Source: Tateyamaria pelophila
Lineage (GTDB): Bacteria; Pseudomonadota; Alphaproteobacteria; Rhodobacterales; Rhodobacteraceae
Direction: 5' to 3'
Assembly (NCBI RefSeq): GCF_019966495.1
Contig: NZ_JAIMIA010000033.1
Location: forward strand, 1 to 43,895
DNA length: 43,895 nucleotides
Positions 17,671 to 26,861 of this stretch are shown one piece after another. A program made the translations under genes and the position numbers. Position 1 is the first letter of the stretch. Every line of letters begins with the position of its first letter. The notes below the pieces were generated by a model. It was not told the origin of the DNA. It saw only the letters and a program-made list of their open reading frames with translations, and did not search any database.

Positions 17671-18233
17671 TGGAACGTTTTTTCGGTCTGTTGTTTGGTG
17701 GCAGCGGCAATGTTGTGAAAAACACGGTTGAGGTGTTTCGCGAAAACGCCGAAGCCGGTTCCGCCCGAGCGCAGGCTGTTCAGATGCAGGCAATGGCGGA
17801 GTTTGGCGAAGAATTCCTTGTTCCGCGCCAAGGGGGATTCGATCGTTTTATGGATGGGGTCAACCGGTTGCCGCGGCCGGCTTTGGCGCTTGGCACCTTG
17901 GGTCTGTTCGTGTCTGCGATGGTGGCGCCCTTGTGGTTTGCCGAACGGATGCAGGGCATCGCACTGGTGCCAGAGCCGCTGTGGTGGTTGCTGGGTGTCA
18001 TTGTGTCATTTTACTTTGGCGCGCGACACCAAGTGAAATCGCAGGCGTTTCAGCGGGAGCTTGTGGAAACTATGAATCGGGTGCCGCAAGTGATGGAAAA
18101 CGTATCGGCTTTGCGGGCGATGAGCGCTGACAGTATCGGCGTCGCCTCGACAGGAGCGGATGCGCGCTTGACCAATGCATCGTTAGAGCCCGAAGGCAAT
18201 TCGGCATTGGATGACTGGCGGCGTGTGGCCTGA
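17661..18233 (+). CDS. Holin of gene-transfer-agent type (GTA holin, 3TM family)
   Basis: The protein has 190 residues with GAAAGGA 7 bases before ATG 17661; ATG 17670 is an alternative. An amphipathic N-terminus (ERFFGLLFGG) precedes a charged region, then two clear hydrophobic segments at about 73-93 and 104-121 separated by a short turn, and a hydrophilic tail. This is the layout of the holin family named for gene transfer agent release. It would permeabilise the inner membrane so that the endolysin encoded just upstream can reach the cell wall. The gene overlaps the endolysin gene and is followed by repeat copy F and the separate promoter of ccmF. Confidence 0.8.
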   Translation: MGLMERFFGLLFGGSGNVVKNTVEVFRENAEAGSARAQAVQMQAMAEFGEEFLVPRQGGFDRFMDGVNRLPRPALALGTLGLFVSAMVAPLWFAERMQGIALVPEPLWWLLGVIVSFYFGARHQVKSQAFQRELVETMNRVPQVMENVSALRAMSADSIGVASTGADARLTNASLEPEGNSALDDWRRVA

Positions 18234-18236
18234 CAA

Positions 18237-18300
18237 GCCTTCAAAGGGCTTTGCCTCCGCCGCTGACGCGGCTCCTGCGGGATTTTCCGGAACAGCGAAG
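18237..18300 (+). repeat. Dispersed hairpin-plus-tail repeat, copy F
   Basis: A GCCGC-TGAC-GCGGC stem (18259-18272) is followed by the tail GCGGGATTTTCCGGAACAGC and GAAG (18277-18300). The tail closely matches those of copies C and D. It begins right after the holin stop and may end the lysis transcript before ccmF. Confidence 0.65.
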
Positions 18301-18343
18301 TTTAACCTGACGCGTCTGTGATGCGGCAAATGTGCAAGGGGCA

Positions 18344-18372
18344 TTGGCGATGTCTCTTGCTCGTCCTATAGT
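18344..18372 (+). promoter_or_regulatory. ccmF: Sigma-70-type promoter of ccmF, probably leaderless
   Basis: TTGGCG (18344-18349), a 17-bp spacer and TATAGT (18367-18372) form a good promoter. The expected start, 6-8 bases after the -10, falls on or beside the ccmF ATG at 18379. The mRNA would be leaderless or nearly so, and no Shine-Dalgarno sequence is present. Confidence 0.65.
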
Positions 18373-18378
18373 CTGCGC

Positions 18379-20343
18379 ATGATTACAGAGCTTGGCCATT
18401 TCGCCCTTATCCTCGCCTTTGTCGTAGCCATCGTGCAGACAACGGTCCCCTTGATCGGCGCATGGCGCCGCAACCCGGCCTGGATGGCCGTTGCGGAGCC
18501 TGCAGCCACGACGCAGTTCTTTCTGATCGCGTTTTCCTTCGGCGCCCTGATGTGGGCCTTTATCACGTCGGATTTCTCGCTCAGGCTGGTTGTGCTGAAC
18601 AGTCATTCGGCCAAGCCGATGCTTTACAAAATTTCGGGCACATGGGGAAATCACGAAGGATCTATGCTTCTTTGGGTCCTGATCGTAGCCTTGTTTGGCG
18701 CAACCGCCGCCTGGTTTGGCAACAATCTTCCTCCAAGCCTGCGGGCGCGTGTGTTGGCGGTTCAGGGTGCGATCGGGTTGGCTTTCCTTGCGTTCATTCT
18801 CTTTACATCCAACCCGTTTCTCCGTCTGGCTGTGCCGCCCTTTGACGGGCAGGACCTGAACCCGCTTTTGCAAGATCCCGGATTGGCATTTCATCCGCCG
18901 TTTCTGTACTTGGGCTATGTGGGTTTGAGCATGGCCTTTTCCTTTGCAGTCGCCGCTCTGATCGAGGGCCGTGTGGATGCGGCCTGGGGGCGTTGGGTGC
19001 GGCCCTGGACGCTCGCGGCCTGGGTTTTCTTGACCATCGGTATCGCGCTTGGGTCCTGGTGGGCCTATTACGAGCTGGGCTGGGGTGGTTTCTGGTTTTG
19101 GGATCCGGTTGAAAACGCGTCCTTCATGCCCTGGCTGCTGGCTGCGGCCTTGCTCCACTCCGCAATCGTCGTGGAAAAGCGCGAAAGCCTGAAGAGCTGG
19201 ACGATTCTGTTGGCCATTCTTGCCTTTGGGTTCTCGTTGATCGGCACGTTCATCGTGCGGTCGGGTTTGCTGACCTCGGTGCATGCCTTTGCCAACGATC
19301 CGGAGCGGGGTGTCTTCATCCTGATGATCATGGGCTTTTTCATGGGCGGTGCACTGGTCCTTTTCGCGTTCCGGGCAGGTGCGATGGAAGCGCGCGGTGT
19401 CTTTGGCATGGTGAGTCGAGAGAGCGCTTTGGTGGCAAATAACCTGCTACTGGCGGTGAGTTGTTTCGTCGTCTTTGTCGGCACGATGTGGCCGCTGGTT
19501 GCCGAGATGTTTTTTGATCGCAAGCTCAGCGTTGGCCCGCCCTTCTTCAATATGGCCTTCACTCCTTTCATGGTGCTGCTGGGGCTGATCATGCCAGTGG
19601 GCGCGATGTTGCCATGGAAACGGGCGAGCCTGACCAAGGCGATGCGTCCGTTGCGTTATGCCTTTGTTCTCGCAATCGCGATTGCGGGTTTGGCGTGGGC
19701 AATGCAATCGGGGCGCAGCCTGATCGGGCCGATGGGGGCGTTCCTGGGGGCTTGGCTGGTGATGGGTGCGGCGATCGATCTGGCGAGTAGAACGGGCCAG
19801 AAATTCAATGCAGCACGCCTGTTCCGTCTGCCACGTGCCGACTGGGGCAAATCTGTCGCGCATGCGGGGCTGGGTGTCACGATGCTGGGTGTCGCGGGGC
19901 TGACCTCGTGGCAGTCCGAAGACATCCGTGTTGCCCAAATCGGCGAGGGCTATGAGGTTGGAGGCTATACCATCACATTGGATGGGGTTGAAGAGTTCGA
20001 GGGCCCGAATTTCCTGTCGACCATGGCGTTGATTACTCTGTCCAAGGACGGGCAGGAGATTGCCCAGATGCGCCCGGAAAAGCGGATCTATCCCGTGGCG
20101 CAGATGCCCACGACAGAAGCCGCCATCGACTATAACCTGGCGCGCGACGTTTATGTTGTGATCGGGGATGCGCAGGCCAATGGGGGCTGGGCGGTGCGGA
20201 CTTATATCAAACCGTTGACGAACTGGATCTGGATCGGCTGTGCGTTGATGGCGCTGGGTGGCTTCCTGAGCCTGAGCGATCGGCGCTTCAGGGTCGCTGT
20301 TGGCGCACGCAAGGCGCAACCGAAACCGGTGCCCGCGGAATGA
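18379..20343 (+). CDS. ccmF: Cytochrome c heme lyase subunit CcmF
   Basis: The 654-residue integral membrane protein of about 15 hydrophobic segments matches the family length. The tryptophan-rich heme-handling motif WGGFWFWDPVENASFMPW lies near residues 235-252, followed by LLHSAIV. With CcmH it transfers heme from CcmE to the CXXCH sites of apocytochromes c on the periplasmic side. Its stop overlaps the ccmH start by ATGA. A promoter directly upstream separates its transcription from the lysis genes. Confidence 0.97.
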   Translation: MITELGHFALILAFVVAIVQTTVPLIGAWRRNPAWMAVAEPAATTQFFLIAFSFGALMWAFITSDFSLRLVVLNSHSAKPMLYKISGTWGNHEGSMLLWVLIVALFGATAAWFGNNLPPSLRARVLAVQGAIGLAFLAFILFTSNPFLRLAVPPFDGQDLNPLLQDPGLAFHPPFLYLGYVGLSMAFSFAVAALIEGRVDAAWGRWVRPWTLAAWVFLTIGIALGSWWAYYELGWGGFWFWDPVENASFMPWLLAAALLHSAIVVEKRESLKSWTILLAILAFGFSLIGTFIVRSGLLTSVHAFANDPERGVFILMIMGFFMGGALVLFAFRAGAMEARGVFGMVSRESALVANNLLLAVSCFVVFVGTMWPLVAEMFFDRKLSVGPPFFNMAFTPFMVLLGLIMPVGAMLPWKRASLTKAMRPLRYAFVLAIAIAGLAWAMQSGRSLIGPMGAFLGAWLVMGAAIDLASRTGQKFNAARLFRLPRADWGKSVAHAGLGVTMLGVAGLTSWQSEDIRVAQIGEGYEVGGYTITLDGVEEFEGPNFLSTMALITLSKDGQEIAQMRPEKRIYPVAQMPTTEAAIDYNLARDVYVVIGDAQANGGWAVRTYIKPLTNWIWIGCALMALGGFLSLSDRRFRVAVGARKAQPKPVPAE

Positions 20344-20795
20344 TCCGGCTTGCTGTTTGCCTGTGGCTCGCGATGGCCAGCTTTGCACTGGCCCTCGATC
20401 CGTCGGAGATGCTGGATGATCCGGTGCTTGAGGCGCAGGCGCGCGAGTTGGATCACGCGATGCGGTGCGTCGTGTGCCAATCGGAATCCGTGGCTTCTTC
20501 AAATGCACAATGGGCTGTGGATACGCGACGTGTGATCCGGGAACAGGTGGCTGCGGGTCAGACAAATGACCAGATCATGGATTTCTTCGTTGAACGCTAT
20601 GGCGAATTTGTCTTGATGGCACCACGCACCAGCGGGTCGAATTGGTTGCTTTGGGCGGCAGGGCCTTTGATGTTCCTGCTCGCCGCAGGGGTCGGGATTG
20701 GATATGTCCGCGGTCGCAGTCGGGCTGTGCAGCCTGCCACCAGCACGCTGAATGCGGAGGAAGCCAAGCGATTGCGTGAAATTCTCAAAGAGTGA
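20340..20795 (+). CDS. ccmH: Cytochrome c maturation thiol protein CcmH (Ccl2)
   Basis: The 151-residue protein has an N-terminal signal or anchor (LAVCLWLAMASFALA), the redox motif MRCVVCQ (Cys43, Cys46) and a C-terminal membrane segment near 103-120. It reduces the apocytochrome c heme-binding thiols before ligation. The length corresponds to the short CcmH/Ccl2 form, so the CcmI-like tetratricopeptide part must be elsewhere. It overlaps ccmF by 4 bases. Confidence 0.95.
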   Translation: MIRLAVCLWLAMASFALALDPSEMLDDPVLEAQARELDHAMRCVVCQSESVASSNAQWAVDTRRVIREQVAAGQTNDQIMDFFVERYGEFVLMAPRTSGSNWLLWAAGPLMFLLAAGVGIGYVRGRSRAVQPATSTLNAEEAKRLREILKE

Positions 20796-20867
20796 CGCGC
20801 CGTTTGGGCTTTTCTCAATGGAACGGTTTGATATGCAAGGCGGAACACGCGTCCGAGGAGACTGCAT

Positions 20868-21644
20868 ATGAACTACGATACCCTCACATACTCGCGAGAG
20901 GACGGCATCGCGCTGATTACCCTGAACCGCGCTGACGTCATGAACGCGCTGAACACGCAGATGCGCGCCGAGATTACGCATGCGGTCACGCGCGCCGGCA
21001 AGAAGGCGCGGGTCGTTGTTCTGACCGGCGCGGGGCGCGCGTTTTGCTCAGGCCAGGATCTTGGGGATCGGGCGAATGCCGGCAACCTCGATCTGGAGCG
21101 GACGCTCCGCGACGAGTATGAGCCGATGTTGAAGGCCATCATCGACTGCCCAGTGCCGACCATTGCAGCCGTGAACGGTGCAGCTGCGGGGGCAGGGGCG
21201 AACCTTGCGCTGGCCTGTGATGTCGTGATCGCGGCGGAACGCGCCTATTTCCTGCAAGCCTTTACGCGCATCGGTCTGATCCCGGATGCGGGCGGCACCT
21301 ATGTGCTGCCGCGTACGATGGGGATGGCCAAGGCGATGGGGGCGGCGCTCTTTGCGGACAAGATCAGTGCCCGTGATGCGGACAAGTGGGGCCTGATCTG
21401 GGAAGCAGTGGCCGATGACGCGTTCGAGACACAGTGGAAGGCCCGCGCGGCGCATTTGGCGCAAGGACCGACCAAGGCCTATGCATCAGTCAAGCGTGTA
21501 ATACGTGCAAGTTGGAATAACGATCTCGAAGCGCAGCTGGGGATCGAGGCGTCTGAACAGGGGGCTTGCGGCCAAAGCCGCGATTTCCGCGAAGGTGTTC
21601 TGGCCTTTGTGGACAAGCGCAAGCCCGATTTCGAAGGCAGATAA
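20868..21644 (+). CDS. Enoyl-CoA hydratase/isomerase family protein (PaaG-like)
   Basis: The 258-residue crotonase-fold protein shows the oxyanion-hole motifs AFCSGQDLGDR and GAAAGAGANLALACD and the active-site segment IPDAGGTYVLPR. These most resemble PaaG (2-(1,2-epoxy-1,2-dihydrophenyl)acetyl-CoA isomerase). No other phenylacetate genes are adjacent, so a general beta-oxidation hydratase is possible. A GAGGAGA site precedes the ATG. The gap of 72 bases after ccmH suggests a separate unit. Confidence 0.87.
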   Translation: MNYDTLTYSREDGIALITLNRADVMNALNTQMRAEITHAVTRAGKKARVVVLTGAGRAFCSGQDLGDRANAGNLDLERTLRDEYEPMLKAIIDCPVPTIAAVNGAAAGAGANLALACDVVIAAERAYFLQAFTRIGLIPDAGGTYVLPRTMGMAKAMGAALFADKISARDADKWGLIWEAVADDAFETQWKARAAHLAQGPTKAYASVKRVIRASWNNDLEAQLGIEASEQGACGQSRDFREGVLAFVDKRKPDFEGR

Positions 21645-21670
21645 ACAATTAAAATTTGTGCGCAGCTGAA

Positions 21671-21804
21671 CCCGGTGTGATAACCGGGCACGCTCGCATT
21701 TTTCACTCAAGGGATCCCTCTTGTTGGTCATCATGCCCATCAAGATGGGTCCAAGCTGACGTCGCAACGCCAGCTTGGCTCTTCACAAGGGCGCGAAAGC
21801 GCCC
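21671..21804. terminator. Array of hairpins between convergent genes
   Basis: The 170-bp convergent gap holds four hairpins in a row: CCCGGT/ACCGGG (21671-21688, with a T5 run 10 bases later), CCCATC/GATGGG (21736-21749), CCAAGCTG/CAGCTTGG (21751-21778) and GGGCGC-GAAA-GCGCCC (21789-21804). A short palindrome AGGGATCCCT lies between the first two. The first likely ends the enoyl-CoA hydratase transcript and the last the gltA transcript. Confidence 0.6.
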
Positions 21805-21814
21805 ATTCTCTTGA

Positions 21815-23110
21815 TCACCGGTTTTCGATGTCGGTATAGTCGCGCAGCGTTTCACCCAGATACAACTGGCGTGGACGACCGATTTTGTTCTGTGGATCGG
21901 CGATCATTTCCTTCCACTGCGAGATCCATCCTACCGTGCGGCTGACCGCAAAGATCGGCGTGAACATCGACGTTGGGAATCCCATCGCCTCAAGGATAAT
22001 GCCGGAGTAGAAGTCGACATTCGGAAACAGCTTTTTGTCGGCGAAATACGGATCTTCCAGGGCAGCTTTCTCAAGCTCCTTCGCGACCTGCAGAACCGGG
22101 TTGTTCTCGACACCCAAAAGCTCAAGCACCTCGTCTGCGGATTGTTTCATCACCGTCGCGCGGGGGTCAAAGTTCTTGTAAACGCGGTGACCAAAACCCA
22201 TCAGGCGGAACGGATCGTCCTTGTCCTTCGCGCGGGCGATGAATTCGGGAATGCGGTCGACCGTTCCAATTTCCTTCAGCATCTCGAGGCAGGCCTGGTT
22301 CGCTCCCCCATGCGCCGGGCCCCAAAGGCAGGCGATGCCGGCGGCAATACAGGCGAAGGGATTGGCACCGGAACTTGAAGCCAGACGCACCGTCGAGGTC
22401 GAGGCGTTCTGTTCGTGATCCGCGTGCAGGGTAAAGATGCGGTCCATCGCGCGGCTGAGAATCGGATTGACGATATAGTCCTCGGCAGGCACGGCAAAGC
22501 ACATGCGCAGGAAGTTCGAGGCGTAGTCCTCATCATTGCGCGGATAGACGAAGGGCTGGCCTATGGAATATTTATACGCCCAGGCGGCGATCGTCGGCAT
22601 CTTGGCGATGAGACGATGGCTCGCGATTTCCCGCTGGCGTTCGTCGGAAATGTCGGTGCTGTCGTGATAGAATGCAGACATCGCTCCGACCACGCCGACC
22701 ATGACGGCCATCGGGTGGGCGTCGCGTCGGAACCCGCGGAAAAAGTTCTGCATCTGCTCATGCAGCATCGTGTGCATGGTGATGTTGTGCTCGAACTTTT
22801 CGAGCTCGGGGGCAGAAGGCAGTTCACCGTAAAGCAAGAGATAACACACTTCGAGAAAGTGCGATTTTGCAGCAAGTTGGCCGATGGGATAACCGCGGTG
22901 CAGCAGTATACCCTCGTTGCCATCGATAAAGGTAATGGTGCTGTCGCAGCTTGCGGTTGAGGTAAAGCCGGGATCATAGGTGAATACGCCGGCCTGACCA
23001 TAAAGCTTGCGGATGTCCAACACGTCCGGTCCCACGGTCGGGGAATGAATGGGGAGGTCGTAGGTGTCGTTGCCAATCGTCAGTCTTGCAGATTTCGGTG
23101 CGTCAGCCAT
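21815..23110 (-). CDS. gltA: Citrate synthase (type II)
   Basis: The protein has 431 residues from ATG 23110 ([10 protein letters not shown]), chosen for AAAGGA 9 bases upstream; the frame is open 24 codons further. It condenses acetyl-CoA and oxaloacetate in the TCA cycle. Catalytic regions visible are [21 protein letters not shown] and [14 protein letters not shown]. The cysteine-rich beta-hairpin start seen in NADH-sensitive enzymes is not obvious. A GGCGGG/CCCGCC hairpin (23134-23149) and a perfect TTGACA (23182-23177) lie upstream; no good -10 was found. Confidence 0.97.
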   Translation of the reverse strand: MADAPKSARLTIGNDTYDLPIHSPTVGPDVLDIRKLYGQAGVFTYDPGFTSTASCDSTITFIDGNEGILLHRGYPIGQLAAKSHFLEVCYLLLYGELPSAPELEKFEHNITMHTMLHEQMQNFFRGFRRDAHPMAVMVGVVGAMSAFYHDSTDISDERQREIASHRLIAKMPTIAAWAYKYSIGQPFVYPRNDEDYASNFLRMCFAVPAEDYIVNPILSRAMDRIFTLHADHEQNASTSTVRLASSSGANPFACIAAGIACLWGPAHGGANQACLEMLKEIGTVDRIPEFIARAKDKDDPFRLMGFGHRVYKNFDPRATVMKQSADEVLELLGVENNPVLQVAKELEKAALEDPYFADKKLFPNVDFYSGIILEAMGFPTSMFTPIFAVSRTVGWISQWKEMIADPQNKIGRPRQLYLGETLRDYTDIENR

Positions 23111-23215
23111 CAGGTTCGTTCCTTTCGTCGCGAGGCGGGTCATCCCGCCACAAGCCACCGTTGATGCGGATGGCTTTGTCAATGGGCTGCGTGCCTGGCG
23201 TGACGGGAAATCCTG

Positions 23216-24616
23216 TCAGGCCGCAGCGTCTTCAAGTCTGGCGAGGGTCTCATCGCGCCCCAGGACCAGCATCATATCAAAAACCGAAGGTGTTACGGCA
23301 CGCCCCGCCAATGCAGCCCGAAGGGGCCCTGCGAGTTTGCCGAATTTAGTATCCTGAGCCGCAGCAAAGTCGTTCAGGACCACCTCAAGGCTGTCTCGAT
23401 CCCAAGTAACGCTTTGCAGGTGCGGCGTCAATTCCTTCAGTATACCACGGGATACCAAGTCGAGCGATTTTGCCGCCTTTTCGTCGGGCTCAATGGGCCG
23501 AGATGTCAGAATAAAATGCGCTTTTTCAAGAAGTTCCGGAAAAGTTTTGGACCGCTCTTTGACAAAAGGAAGCGCGTCAAGAAGTCCGCGTGATTGTGAC
23601 TCCGTAAGCTTGGGCAAGCCTGCGGCGCCCATATATTCCCTGATTTCTTGCTGCAACGCGGCATCATCGGCCAGCGCCATATGTTGTCCACACAGGTTTT
23701 CGAGTTTCTTCACGTCAAAGCGCGCGGGGCTTTTGCCGATCCCGTCAAGGTCGAACCAGTCGCGGGCTTGCGCGTCACTGAAGAATTCGTCGTCGCCATG
23801 GCTCCAACCCAGACGCGCCAGATAGTTGCGCATGCCCGCCGCCGGATATCCCATTGCCTGGTATTCCTGCGCTCCCAGCGCGCCGTGGCGTTTGGACAGC
23901 TTTTTGCCATCTGGTCCGTGGATCAGCGGAATATGCGCCCAGGTTGGCACGTCCCAGCCCATGGCGTCATAGATCATCATTTGCCGCGCCGCATTGTTCA
24001 GGTGATCGTCGCCGCGGATCACGTGCGTCACACCCATATCGTGATCATCGACGACCACGGCGATCATATAAACCGGAGTGCCATCGCCGCGCAGCAAGAC
24101 CATATCGTCCAGCTGATCGTTGCGGATGGTCACATCGCCTTGCACTGCGTCACGAATGACTGTGGTCCCGTCCTCCGGAGCCTTGATCCGCACCACATAT
24201 GGCATGTCGGGGAAGGTGGCGGGGTCCGCATCGCGCCAAGGCGAGCGAAACAGAGTAGAACGGCCTTCGGCGCGGGCTGTCTCGCGGAAGGTCGCAATCT
24301 CGTCCTGCGTCGAAAAACACTTGTAGGCTTTGCCTTCGGCCAGAAGCGCAAGGGCCACATCCGCATGCCGATCGGCGCGGTCGAACTGGCTGATCACCTC
24401 GCCATCATGGTCCAGGCCCAACCATGCCAATCCGTCCAGAATCGCCTGTGTGGCTTCAGGCGTCGATCGGGCGCGGTCTGTGTCTTCGATGCGCAGCAGG
24501 AATTTTCCGCCGCGACCACGTGCATAGAGCCAATTGAACAGCGCCGTACGCGCGCCGCCGATGTGTAGAAAACCGGTGGGAGAAGGGGCAAAACGGGTGA
24601 CGACGGGCGTGGACAT
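23216..24616 (-). CDS. gltX: Glutamyl-tRNA synthetase
   Basis: The 466-residue class I synthetase charges tRNA-Glu. The HIGH-type signature is [20 protein letters not shown] at 9-28, and the KMSKS-type loop is KLSKRHG near 245. Length and domain order (Rossmann catalytic core, then helical anticodon-binding domain) are normal. Some alphaproteobacteria carry two gltX genes, one of which also charges tRNA-Gln; which form this is cannot be told from one copy. gltA lies downstream on the same strand after 105 bases. Confidence 0.96.
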   Translation of the reverse strand: MSTPVVTRFAPSPTGFLHIGGARTALFNWLYARGRGGKFLLRIEDTDRARSTPEATQAILDGLAWLGLDHDGEVISQFDRADRHADVALALLAEGKAYKCFSTQDEIATFRETARAEGRSTLFRSPWRDADPATFPDMPYVVRIKAPEDGTTVIRDAVQGDVTIRNDQLDDMVLLRGDGTPVYMIAVVVDDHDMGVTHVIRGDDHLNNAARQMMIYDAMGWDVPTWAHIPLIHGPDGKKLSKRHGALGAQEYQAMGYPAAGMRNYLARLGWSHGDDEFFSDAQARDWFDLDGIGKSPARFDVKKLENLCGQHMALADDAALQQEIREYMGAAGLPKLTESQSRGLLDALPFVKERSKTFPELLEKAHFILTSRPIEPDEKAAKSLDLVSRGILKELTPHLQSVTWDRDSLEVVLNDFAAAQDTKFGKLAGPLRAALAGRAVTPSVFDMMLVLGRDETLARLEDAAA

Positions 24617-24696
24617 GGGCGGTATTTACCTTTTCGTAACCATGAAGGTCATAGGGTTTGGCATTCTACTATCCACCATGGGCGCGAGGGGCAAGC

Positions 24697-26778
24697 ATGG
24701 GCCTTGTCACGACCTTTCAACAGGCACTCTTGTTTCAGCGCGGGTGGCTTTTTGGCTGGCTTCCCGTCGGCATGGCGATCGGGATCGCGATATTTTTCGG
24801 GTTGCGGTTCGAACCTTCTTCAGGCGCCATCGCTGCGGTGGTTGCAGGAGGGGTTTTCTGCGTCGGCGCTGCGCGGCGGATGGATGAAAGCCTGTCACCG
24901 ATTGCTGTTTTTCTGGCGATGATCGCCCTTGGGTTCGGCGTGGCCGCATGGCGGGCGCATTCGGTTGCGGGCCCGGTCATCGACTGGCGTTATTACGGCC
25001 CGATTGAAGGCCGGATCGTGGGTATCGATCGCAGTGGGTCAGACGCGGTGCGCCTGACACTGGACCGTGTCAAGCTTGACCGAGTGGCCCCCGCAGACAC
25101 GCCGCGGCGGGTGCGCATTTCGCTGCATGGTGATCCAATGCTCGGTGTTGCCCCCATGCCGGGCCTGCGCGTGATGACAACCGGGCATCTCAGCCCGCCC
25201 AGCGGCCCGGTCGAGCCGGGCGGTTTTGATTTCCAGCGCCATGCCTGGTTTGCCGGCCTTGGGGCGGTCGGCTATGTCCGCGTGCCTCTGCTGGCGATTG
25301 CGCCTGCGGAATTTGATCTGGCACAGATGATCTTTCGCATTCGCATGGCGGCGTCGCTGCGCGTCCGCGAGGTGCTGCCCGGCGATATCGGCGGTTTTGC
25401 TGCGGCGGTGACAACAGGCGATCGCAGCGGCATCAGCCAAGGCGCATTGGAGGCATTGCGCGCGTCCAATACTGCACACTTGCTGGCCATTTCCGGCCTT
25501 CACATGGGCCTTCTGAGTGGATTTGTCTTTGGCCTTCTGCGGCTGTGCTTTGCACTGATCCCTGCGGTCGCGCTGCGCTGGCCCGCGCGCAAAATTGCAG
25601 CGGGCGGGGCGTTGGCGGCGGCAGCGGTCTATCTGGCCTTGTCCGGTGGGAATGTGGCGACCGAAAGGGCCTTCGTGATGGTTGCAGTCGCGCTTTGCGC
25701 GATCATGGTTGACCGGCGCGCCCTGAGCCTGCGGGCGGTCGCAATGGCGGCGATGATCGTGCTGGCCTTGCGCCCGGAAGCCTTGATGGGGCCGGGGTTC
25801 CAGATGTCATTTGCGGCGACCACTGCGCTGGTGGCTGTGTTCGGATGGATGCGGGACGCTCCGAAAGGCCCGAGATGGGCGCAACCGGTGATCGGGGTTG
25901 TTGTTTCTTCGGCGGTGGCGGGGCTGGCGACGGCGCCCATTGGGGCCGCGCATTTCAACGCCGTCGCGCATTACGGTTTGCTGGCCAATCTGGCCAGCGT
26001 GCCGCTGATGGGCGTCTTGGTGATCCCGGCGGCTGTGCTCGCCTTGCTGCTGTCGCCCTTTGGCGGCGAAGCGATTGGCCTGTGGATCATGGGGGGCGGG
26101 TTGGCCTGGATCCTTTGGGTGGCGGAAACCGTCGCGGGGCTGGACGGGGCCCGCCGGTTTGTGCCCGGGCCGGGGCCGTGGGTGCTGCCCGCAATGGCGT
26201 TGGGGGCGCTCTTTGTGATTCTGTGGCGGGGGCGGCTGCGCTTTGCCGGGCTCGCAGGCATCATTGTGGCCCTCGCTATGTGGCAATTGGGTGAACGCCC
26301 ATCAGTTTTGATCGCCGACACGGGCGCGATCGTGGGCGTCATGACACCACAGGGTCGGGCGTTGAGCAAGGAGAAGGGCGCGGGCTTCGTTGCACGCAAC
26401 TGGCTGGAGAATGATGGAGACGGAACGTTGCAACCAGATGCGGCACAGCGATGGCGAGGCGGCGCGTCGACATGGCTGGATGGGAACCTGGTGCACCTGA
26501 GTGGAAAACGCGCCCTCGCGGGCTTTACCGGGTGCCGTCCCGGCGAGGTGGTCGTCGTAAATGGAAACATCCCGACTGCGGTGCGCGCGGACTGCCTCTT
26601 GCTGGATGCGAGAACCCTGCGCAAAACCGGAGCAATCGCCATCGTTGGAACGGGCAATGACGCCCGTCTCATCACCGCGCGTCAGATTGGAGGAGACCGG
26701 CTATGGTCAGGCTGGACCAAACATCCCGCGCCGGTCCTGAAGCTTCGGTCCGCAGAGGAGAAAATTGCGGTGAAATAG
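24697..26778 (+). CDS. comEC: ComEC/Rec2 family DNA uptake channel protein
   Basis: The protein has 693 residues from ATG 24697, preceded by GAGGGG. It has two N-terminal membrane segments, a DUF4131/OB-like region with GPIEGRIVGIDRSG, then the competence domain with AHLLAISGLHMGLLSG and multiple membrane segments. The C-terminal region after about residue 540 is predicted soluble but lacks the HxHxDH motif of the metallo-beta-lactamase domain found in Bacillus ComEC, so nuclease activity is doubtful. The channel carries single-stranded DNA across the inner membrane in transformation and is needed for gene transfer agent DNA uptake in Rhodobacter. It is divergent from gltX and converges on lexA. 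Confidence 0.9.
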   Translation: MGLVTTFQQALLFQRGWLFGWLPVGMAIGIAIFFGLRFEPSSGAIAAVVAGGVFCVGAARRMDESLSPIAVFLAMIALGFGVAAWRAHSVAGPVIDWRYYGPIEGRIVGIDRSGSDAVRLTLDRVKLDRVAPADTPRRVRISLHGDPMLGVAPMPGLRVMTTGHLSPPSGPVEPGGFDFQRHAWFAGLGAVGYVRVPLLAIAPAEFDLAQMIFRIRMAASLRVREVLPGDIGGFAAAVTTGDRSGISQGALEALRASNTAHLLAISGLHMGLLSGFVFGLLRLCFALIPAVALRWPARKIAAGGALAAAAVYLALSGGNVATERAFVMVAVALCAIMVDRRALSLRAVAMAAMIVLALRPEALMGPGFQMSFAATTALVAVFGWMRDAPKGPRWAQPVIGVVVSSAVAGLATAPIGAAHFNAVAHYGLLANLASVPLMGVLVIPAAVLALLLSPFGGEAIGLWIMGGGLAWILWVAETVAGLDGARRFVPGPGPWVLPAMALGALFVILWRGRLRFAGLAGIIVALAMWQLGERPSVLIADTGAIVGVMTPQGRALSKEKGAGFVARNWLENDGDGTLQPDAAQRWRGGASTWLDGNLVHLSGKRALAGFTGCRPGEVVVVNGNIPTAVRADCLLLDARTLRKTGAIAIVGTGNDARLITARQIGGDRLWSGWTKHPAPVLKLRSAEEKIAVK

Positions 26779-26819
26779 GGCGCGCGCACCTGCCGTCTCA
26801 GCTGTACGGACGGGTTCAT

Positions 26820-26851
26820 GGACCCCGTAAGGCGCACCCTTGGTGCGCCTC
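26820..26851 (-). repeat. Convergent-junction hairpin repeat, copy 1
   Basis: AGGCGCACC (26830-26838), loop CTT, GGTGCGCCT (26842-26850) form a perfect 9-bp stem. On the minus strand it is followed by TACGGGG. The same hairpin and flank recur at 33488 in the other orientation. It lies between the converging comEC and lexA genes and probably terminates both. Confidence 0.65.
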
Positions 26852-26861
26852 GCCGCCAGCC

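Noticed and set aside
17059..18233. Prophage remnant
   Set aside because: Only lysis genes are present, both intact and overlapping, with host genes on both sides; the GTA explanation is more economical.
18241..19284. 347-codon minus-strand frame rich in charged residues
   Set aside because: It is antisense to ccmF and reflects the complement of hydrophobic codons.
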